From Methanomassiliicoccales archaeon (GTDB lineage: Archaea; Thermoplasmatota; Thermoplasmata; Methanomassiliicoccales; UBA472): a stretch of DNA of 35,375 nt. The position numbers and the translations under genes were made by a program. The stretch is from the NCBI GenBank assembly GCA_016926075.1, contig JAFGPG010000060.1:1-35375 (forward strand). The letters are read 5' to 3'. Below are positions 29,798 to 35,375 of this stretch, piece by piece. The first letter of the stretch is position 1; each line of letters begins with the position of its first letter. The notes beneath the pieces are model-generated. The model had not been told where the DNA came from. It searched no databases and worked only from the letters and a program-made list of their open reading frames with translations.

Positions 29798-30370
29798 TCA
29801 GGCCTTGCCCTTCGATTCACCGCGTACCAGGGCGGTCGCCACCAGGTGGGCCAGGCGTATGGGCTCGGGGAGGCAGCCGCGCACTATGCATCTGCGCAGG
29901 GCCTCATCGGCCTCCCTCTCGTCGATCCCGACCGAGGCCACGTACACGGTCCCTTGGACCAGGGGGACCTGGCGGACGCGGGAACGGGAGATGATGTCCA
30001 ATCGGCGTTCCCAGTCCACGAAATGCGCCCTCAGCGCGGAACGTATGGATGCCAGGTCAGGCTCGTCCCGGGACACGGTCATTACCGGGAGGCCCAGAGC
30101 CTCATGGAGGGCCTGGATGTCCACCACGTTGAAGCCTCCCAGGGCCGCCCCGTCGATCATGATCAGCCTTACCTGTTCCCTGAAGCGGGAACCGCACACC
30201 ATTTCCTCGATGATCTGGTTGGCGTCCTCCCCGTCCACGGCGCAGGAGGAGACCAGTACCCCTTCCACGTATGAAGGGGGGCAGACCAGCACCCCCACCA
30301 CCGGTACGGACGCCTCTCCCTTCATGAAGGGGGCGTCGTCGATGCCCAGAACTCGGGCCTGCTCCTTCAA
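29798..30370 (-). CDS. DUF99 / UPF0215 family protein (endonuclease V-related fold)
   Basis: RVLGIDDAPFMKG...VPVVGVLVCPPSYVEGVLVSSCAVDGEDANQIIEEMV...RLIMIDGAALGGFNVVDIQALHEALGLPVMTVSRDEPD. TTG start abutting pth2. Confidence 0.87.
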   Translation of the reverse strand: MKEQARVLGIDDAPFMKGEASVPVVGVLVCPPSYVEGVLVSSCAVDGEDANQIIEEMVCGSRFREQVRLIMIDGAALGGFNVVDIQALHEALGLPVMTVSRDEPDLASIRSALRAHFVDWERRLDIISRSRVRQVPLVQGTVYVASVGIDEREADEALRRCIVRGCLPEPIRLAHLVATALVRGESKGKA

Positions 30371-30730
30371 TCACATCAACCCCAGGTGTCCGGTGACCCT
30401 GTCCACATCCTCGTTGGAGGCTGGACCTATGCCCAGGCAGGTGGTGGTCCCCGGGGGCAGCTCGGTCAGCCCGGCGTCCACGATGAGCGATGTGATGAGC
30501 CCGGCGTCCTCCGCGGCCTGCTTGAGCTGGAACAGCTCCGGCAGGTCCATCACCTTCACCACCACCTTCTTCTGTCCCTCGGAGTACCATTCCTGGAACT
30601 GGGCGGACCTCTTCCTCTTACAGGCCAGGGCGCAGTTCACCGCGGCATGCGCCACCTGGGCCGCCATCTTGCCCGGGGAGAGCCTGAGGTCCTTACGCAC
30701 CGCCACGACCATCTTGCTGGAGAATTCCAT
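30371..30730 (-). CDS. pth2: Peptidyl-tRNA hydrolase, type 2
   Basis: MVVAVRKDLRLSPGKMAAQVAHAAVNCAL...LKQAAEDAGLITSLIVDAGLTELPPGTTTCLGIGPA. Confidence 0.96.
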   Translation of the reverse strand: MEFSSKMVVAVRKDLRLSPGKMAAQVAHAAVNCALACKRKRSAQFQEWYSEGQKKVVVKVMDLPELFQLKQAAEDAGLITSLIVDAGLTELPPGTTTCLGIGPASNEDVDRVTGHLGLM

Positions 30731-30740
30731 GTGGGCGGCC

Positions 30741-30959
30741 TCATACGTCCCCGAAGGTCAGGGGGAAGGACCGCTTAAGGGCGCGCTCCTGGTTCCTCTT
30801 GGCGATCTCCACCTGTCTCTCCAGCTCCTCGGGGGTGAACTTGAAGCAGACGGTCCTGCCGCAGATGGGGCAGGGGAACTCCCGGCCCTCCGCGCAGTCC
30901 TTGACTTTAACGGAGATCAGTATCTCGCATTGAGGGCAGCACATCACTATGGAGTCCAT
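30741..30959 (-). CDS. Small double-CPxC zinc-ribbon protein
   Basis: MDSIVMCCPQCEILISVKVKDCAEGREFPCPICGRTVCFKFTPEELERQVEIAKRNQERALK. Start moved from 30977 to ATG 30959 because of a TATA-like element near 30995. Confidence 0.7.
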   Translation of the reverse strand: MDSIVMCCPQCEILISVKVKDCAEGREFPCPICGRTVCFKFTPEELERQVEIAKRNQERALKRSFPLTFGDV

Positions 30960-31057
30960 GACATCACTGCTCAGCAATTCTCAACAGGGGATATATGAAT
31001 TATCCCGTTATTCTCCCGCAAATCACATTTAATATAGGGAGAGCAAATGGGGCCGGT

Positions 31058-33004
31058 ATGTTGGAGCTCATCAGGCGGGACGGCCTGGCGCGAATATGTC
31101 GCCTGCATACCAGAAGGGGGGAGCTGGAGACGCCGTGCCTGCTGCCGGTGGTCAACCCTCGGCTCATCACCGTCCGACCTAGGGAGCTGTACGACATTTT
31201 CGGCTTCCAGGCCCTTATCACCAACTCCTACATCATTCGGAACGATCCCCTGACCCGTGAGGCGGCGCTGAGGGACGGTCTTCATCAGCTGCTTGACTTC
31301 CCTGGGGTGGTCATGACCGACTCCGGCACCTTCCAGTCGCACATGTACGGGGAGGTGGAGGTGCAGAACCGGGAGATCGTGGAGTTCCAGCGGGACATCG
31401 GATCGGACATCGGCACGGTCCTGGACATCTTCACCGAACCGGAATGGGGCAGGGAGAGGACCGCGGAGTCCATCGAGGTCACCCTGGCGCGTACCGTCGA
31501 GGCCGAGGGGCTCAAGGGGGACATGATGCTGGCCGGGGTGGTGCAGGGGTCGGTGTACCCTGATCTCCGGGAGGATTGCGCACGACGTCTGGCCGACATG
31601 AAGGTGGACGTGCATCCCGTGGGAGGCGTGGTCCCTCTGATGGAGCACTATCGCTTCGCCGATCTGGTGGAGGTGATCGTGGCCTCCAAGAAGGGTCTAC
31701 GGCCGGACCGCCCGGTCCATCTCTTTGGGGCCGGCCACCCCATGCTATTCGCCTTGGCCGTGCTGTTGGGCTGTGACATGTTCGATTCCGCGTCCTATGC
31801 CAAGTTCGCGCGGGACGACCGCTTCATGTTCCTGGAGGGGACCTTCCGATTGCAGGACATGAAGGCTTTGGAATGCCAGTGCCCGGCCTGCGCCGGCCAT
31901 GACCTGGAGGAGATCAGGGGCATGACCCATTCCCGCAGGACCGAGCTCATCGCCCGGCATAACCTCTGGGTCTCCAAGATGGAGCTGGAGAGGGTGAAGA
32001 GGGCCATCCTGGAAGGTGACCTCTGGGAACTGGTGGAGAGGCGGTGCCGTTCCCACCCCGCCCTGCTGGACGCATTGCGATCATTGGGGAAACACCAGGA
32101 GTTCCTGGAGAGGTTCGAACCGCTGTCCAGGGAGCACGCCCTGTTCTATACAGGGCCGGAGACCCTGAACCGGCCGGCCTTCCTGAGATATCAGCGGCGT
32201 TCCAGGGAGAGGTATCAGCATCCCAGCACCGAGGTGGGGATCACCTTTGAGGAACCGGAGAAACCCTACTCCCGAACGTTGCGAGGGGCGATGGGCTCCA
32301 TCCTGGAGATCAGCGACGCCCACTTCCATGTCATCTCTCCATTCGGTCCGGTGCCCATCGAGCTCGATGAGATCTACCCCATCTCCCAGTCCCTCTTCCC
32401 CAAGCTGGTGGACCAGCAGACCAGGGAGCGCATCGATCGTCTGATGGAGGACCTGGCCCACAACCATGGCTACCGGATGGGCGCCATTTGGGAGGGAGAG
32501 GGGACCTTGGAGATATTGAGGATGCTGTCCAAGGGAAGAGGATGTTTCGACATCGATATGGCCAGGGTCGGGGCGGTGGCCGATTATCAGTTCGGCAAGG
32601 GGGCGGCAGAGGCTCTGTTGGAAGGCAATGTCACCCTGGTCAAGTCCAAGAACGTGGACCGTATCCGCAACGTGCTGGTCGACGGGGAGCATGTGGCCTC
32701 ATTGAGGGCCGAGGACGGCTTCTTCACACTTCATCCGGCCGGGGCCCGTAGGTTGCTGGGGGGGTTGGCCGCACCGCGATCGAGGGTGGTGGTTGACGAC
32801 GACTCGGTGGAGTTCAACCGCAAAGGGAGGAACGTGTTCTGCTCCTTTGTCCTGGACGCCGACCCTGAGCTGCGTCCGCAGGACGAGGTCATGGTGGTGG
32901 ACGGGAACGACGTCCTGGTGGCCATCGGGCGTGCCCAGCTGACCCGCGAGGAGATGCTGTGCTTCAGAAAGGGTGTGGCGGTCAAGGTGCGGGAAGGTGC
33001 CTAG
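31058..33004 (+). CDS. tgtA: Archaeosine tRNA-guanine transglycosylase with C-terminal PUA domain
   Basis: PCLLPVVNPRLITVRPRELYDIFGFQALITNSYII, VVMTDSGTFQSHMYGEVE, GVVQGSVYPDLREDCARRLADM; Zn site CQCPACAGH; PUA domain near the C-terminus. Start placed at ATG 31058, ~27 nt after TATA tttaatata. Confidence 0.95.
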   Translation: MLELIRRDGLARICRLHTRRGELETPCLLPVVNPRLITVRPRELYDIFGFQALITNSYIIRNDPLTREAALRDGLHQLLDFPGVVMTDSGTFQSHMYGEVEVQNREIVEFQRDIGSDIGTVLDIFTEPEWGRERTAESIEVTLARTVEAEGLKGDMMLAGVVQGSVYPDLREDCARRLADMKVDVHPVGGVVPLMEHYRFADLVEVIVASKKGLRPDRPVHLFGAGHPMLFALAVLLGCDMFDSASYAKFARDDRFMFLEGTFRLQDMKALECQCPACAGHDLEEIRGMTHSRRTELIARHNLWVSKMELERVKRAILEGDLWELVERRCRSHPALLDALRSLGKHQEFLERFEPLSREHALFYTGPETLNRPAFLRYQRRSRERYQHPSTEVGITFEEPEKPYSRTLRGAMGSILEISDAHFHVISPFGPVPIELDEIYPISQSLFPKLVDQQTRERIDRLMEDLAHNHGYRMGAIWEGEGTLEILRMLSKGRGCFDIDMARVGAVADYQFGKGAAEALLEGNVTLVKSKNVDRIRNVLVDGEHVASLRAEDGFFTLHPAGARRLLGGLAAPRSRVVVDDDSVEFNRKGRNVFCSFVLDADPELRPQDEVMVVDGNDVLVAIGRAQLTREEMLCFRKGVAVKVREGA

Positions 33005-33231
33005 TCCTCCTCCATGTCCGTGATCTCATCGGCCACCTTGAGGCAGGCCATGAGGTCCTCGATGGTATGCAGCAGGGACATGAGACCGGAGGCCTCGCAT
33101 TCCACCTTCAATAGCCTCCCTTCCACCCAGGAACGGGCATGTCCCCCATGGTCCAGCTCCAGGGAGCGGTTGATGTTCTGGGCCCTTTCCTCGCTTTCCA
33201 TGTCCAGCTCCAGTAGGCAGCTCGCGTGCAC
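33001..33231 (-). CDS. KEOPS subunit Pcc1-like protein
   Basis: VHASCLLELDMESEERAQNINRSLELDHGGHARSWVEGRLLKVECEASGLMSLLHTIEDLMACLKVADEI fits the small Pcc1 family. The longer track ORF overlaps tRNA-Gln; GTG 33231 lies ~26 nt downstream of TATA-like ataaat. Confidence 0.72.
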   Translation of the reverse strand: MHASCLLELDMESEERAQNINRSLELDHGGHARSWVEGRLLKVECEASGLMSLLHTIEDLMACLKVADEITDMEED

Positions 33232-33333
33232 GGAGGGGCTATTCCTCGACCGGCATAAATCACCTTCCCCAACTGGGATCGTGCATGATGACGATGGTGG
33301 GGAAGGGGAGCGACAGAGGCGATATGGTGATGA

Positions 33334-33406
33334 TAGCCCCGTCCAGATTCGAACTGGAGTCGCCGGCTCCAAAGGCCAGCATGATTGACCGCTACACTAC
33401 GGGGCT
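33334..33406 (-). tRNA. tRNA-Gln (anticodon TTG)
   Basis: Minus-strand cloverleaf agccccgtagtgtagcggtcaatcatgctggcctttggagccggcgactccagttcgaatctggacggggcta; TATA-like attaaatag ~27 nt upstream. Confidence 0.94.
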
Positions 33407-33447
33407 CTAAGAGACCTCGATGACCTCCTCCCTATTTAATCTTCCAT

Positions 33448-34689
33448 TTATCGCAGGGGTTCGCCATACAGGTGGGTGGAGGCGGCGGCGGTGATGCGCA
33501 CTTTGACCCTTTTCCATAGGGGGAGCTCCCCCTTGATGACCACTGGCAGATAGTCGTCGGTGCGGGCCATGACGCTACTGCCCTTCCCGCGCTCATCGAT
33601 GAGGACCGCGTACTCCCTTCCCATCTTTGAGGTGTTGATCTCGGAGGAGATGCGGAATCGGAGGGCGGTCAGTTCCCGGGACCTTTCCTTGGATATCCAA
33701 CCCGGCACCTGGGATCCCATCCTCTCGGCCACGGTGCCGGGGCGAGGCGAGAACCTGGTCACGTTGACGATGTTCGGACGCAGTTCCTCCAGAAGTCGCA
33801 CGGTGGCCTGGTGGTCCTCCTCCGTCTCACCCGGGAACCCGGTGATGACGTCAGTGGACACGGTCAGCTCGGGCACCGCGCCGCGCAACGTGCCTACCAT
33901 GCGCATGTACTCCTCGGCGGTGTAGCCCCTGCCCATCGCTCGGACGATGCGGTCGCTGCCGCTCTGCACCGGCAGGTGGAGGAATCGATAGAGCTTGGGG
34001 TGCCGATAGGCCTCCCCCACCCCCTCTACGATGCTTCTCAGGCTGTCGGGGTTCATCATCCCCACCCGCACGCGGAAGTCCCCTGGCAGGTCGCAAATGC
34101 GCTTCAGAAGCTCGGGTAGGCGGTGCTCTTCCCCCGCCCCGTATGCTGCGGTGTCCTGGGAGGTCACCAGGACCTCTCTGCTCCCCTGTGCGACGGACTC
34201 TCGGACCCTGTTCACCAGTCTTGGCAAAGGATAGCTGACCAGGTCTCCACGCGCCAGTTTGGTTATGCAATAGGTGCAGGCGCCGTTGCACCCCTGGGCG
34301 ATGGGCAGGACCAGAGGGGAGTCCTCTACCGGACCCTCCGTCCCCATGGGGGTGGAGCCGAAGGCGCGGGAGACCATCGGGGGGAGCTCCCTGTAATCCT
34401 TGGTCCCGCAGACCACGGCCTCTGGGAACTCCCTGCTCAGCCGGTCCCGGTCCACGGAGGCCATGCACCCAACGATGATCAGTCCCTTCCCCTGCGCGCT
34501 CAAACCCTCCAGGCGACGTCGGACCTTCCGCTCCGTGGAGGCTATGACCAGGCAGGTGTTGACGAGGGCGACATCGGCCTCCTGCTCGCCATCGACCTGC
34601 TGATGACCCATGCCCCTCAGCCAGGAGCTCAGCTCCGCTGACTCCCCCCGGTTCATGGTGCAGCCATAGGTCTCGACGAAGAACCTCAC
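33448..34689 (-). CDS. MiaB/MtaB-type methylthiotransferase (probable t6A tRNA methylthiotransferase)
   Basis: N-terminal FVETYGCTMNRGESAEL, radical SAM QGCNGACTYCITKLARG, HLPVQSGSDRIVRAMGRGYTAEEY, VITGFPGETEEDH; C-terminal TRAM-like region. Confidence 0.92.
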   Translation of the reverse strand: MRFFVETYGCTMNRGESAELSSWLRGMGHQQVDGEQEADVALVNTCLVIASTERKVRRRLEGLSAQGKGLIIVGCMASVDRDRLSREFPEAVVCGTKDYRELPPMVSRAFGSTPMGTEGPVEDSPLVLPIAQGCNGACTYCITKLARGDLVSYPLPRLVNRVRESVAQGSREVLVTSQDTAAYGAGEEHRLPELLKRICDLPGDFRVRVGMMNPDSLRSIVEGVGEAYRHPKLYRFLHLPVQSGSDRIVRAMGRGYTAEEYMRMVGTLRGAVPELTVSTDVITGFPGETEEDHQATVRLLEELRPNIVNVTRFSPRPGTVAERMGSQVPGWISKERSRELTALRFRISSEINTSKMGREYAVLIDERGKGSSVMARTDDYLPVVIKGELPLWKRVKVRITAAASTHLYGEPLR

Positions 34690-34749
34690 GATGCCGCATA
34701 GGTCATCTATTTATTATAGATAGTTTGCGAGGCATTTGATTGTGCGGGC

Positions 34750-35375
34750 ATGTTGATCGATACGTTGTTGCTCCTGGCAGGGCTGGTCCTGCTGATATTC
34801 GGCGGCAATTGGCTGGTCAAGGGCGCCTCGGCCCTGGCCGCGTTCCTGGGAGTGAGCAACTTCATCATCGGTCTCACCGTGGTGGCCATGGGCACCTCGG
34901 CTCCGGAGGCCTCATTGGCGGTCCTCTCCAGCATGATGGGCGAACCCACTATCTCTTTCGGGGGTGTGATCGGTTCGAACATGGTGAACATAGGAGTGGT
35001 GTTGGCCATCACCTGCTTGTTCAACCCCCTCACGGTGCGGCTCGCCCTGTTGAGAAGGGAGGTGCTGTTCCTGGTGGTCTCCATATTGACCATCGCGGTC
35101 CTGGGTATCGACGGGAATATCGATGTCGGTAACTCATTGGTGCTCATCGCGGCTTGGCTGGCCTTCCTTTACTTCATAGCCCGCTCGGCATGGACCGAGC
35201 GGGAGGCCCGACGTATCGGAGCACCGGCGGAGGCATTGATCATGGAACGGTGGCAGGCGGTGGTGCTCACGGTGGCCGGATTGGTGGCTCTGATAGCCGG
35301 TTCGGAACTGGTGATCGATGGGGGTGTGGGGCTGGCGGAGGACCTGGGGGTCGATGAGTTCATCATCGGCGTGAC
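34750..35375 (+). CDS. CaCA family Na+/Ca2+ antiporter, 5' part (truncated by window end)
   Basis: Manual translation: MLIDTLLLLAGLVLLIFGGNWLVKGASALAAFLGVSNFIIGLTVVAMGTSAPEASLAVLSSMMGEPTISFGGVIGSNMVNIGVVLAI (first alpha repeat); second repeat begins at LGVDEFIIGV. Not in the ORF track because no stop is reached. Confidence 0.93.
   Translation, partial: MLIDTLLLLAGLVLLIFGGNWLVKGASALAAFLGVSNFIIGLTVVAMGTSAPEASLAVLSSMMGEPTISFGGVIGSNMVNIGVVLAITCLFNPLTVRLALLRREVLFLVVSILTIAVLGIDGNIDVGNSLVLIAAWLAFLYFIARSAWTEREARRIGAPAEALIMERWQAVVLTVAGLVALIAGSELVIDGGVGLAEDLGVDEFIIGV

Noticed and set aside
32105-32135. ggttcgaacc motif resembling a tRNA T-arm
   Set aside because: Lies inside the tgtA coding frame (ERFEPLSR) with no surrounding cloverleaf.
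33002-33388. Pyrrolysine readthrough extension of tgtA
   Set aside because: The frame stays open past TAG, but the extension is antisense to the pcc1-like gene and the tRNA, and TgtA already ends in a complete PUA domain.

Overview
The window is high-GC archaeal (euryarchaeal) chromosome. Gene content and split rRNA genes suggest a Thermoplasmata / Methanomassiliicoccales-like lineage; that placement is inference, no search was run. It opens with the 3' end of a 23S rRNA gene with no 5S behind it. Next come a UPF0216 protein, a NifB-type radical SAM protein paired with an acetolactate-synthase-like TPP enzyme, msrA and alaS. The archaeal alpha operon follows (rps13-rps4-rps11-rpoD), preceded by a structured leader. 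Then polC (DP2), a Nog1-type GTPase, an HTH-Nudix fusion, an Lrp/AsnC regulator, an ArsB/NhaD-type transporter, a peroxiredoxin, an NfeD + stomatin pair, a V4R-like protein of unknown function, tRNA-Ala(TGC), ilvD, two tandem MscS channels and the str operon (rps12-rps7-fusA-tuf-rps10). The right end is a tRNA-biology neighbourhood (nuclease-like orphan, DUF99, pth2, Zn ribbon, tgtA, pcc1-like, tRNA-Gln(TTG), MtaB-type methylthiotransferase) and a truncated CaCA antiporter absent from the ORF track. Most of the window is housekeeping. I found no CRISPR, transposon, prophage or defence cluster. The best leads are the structured RNA ahead of rps13, a candidate small RNA with mutually exclusive hairpins near 19.4 kb, the HTH-Nudix fusion, two conserved-looking orphan proteins, a degenerate Fe-S site in Rpo3, and recurrent leaderless promoter spacing.
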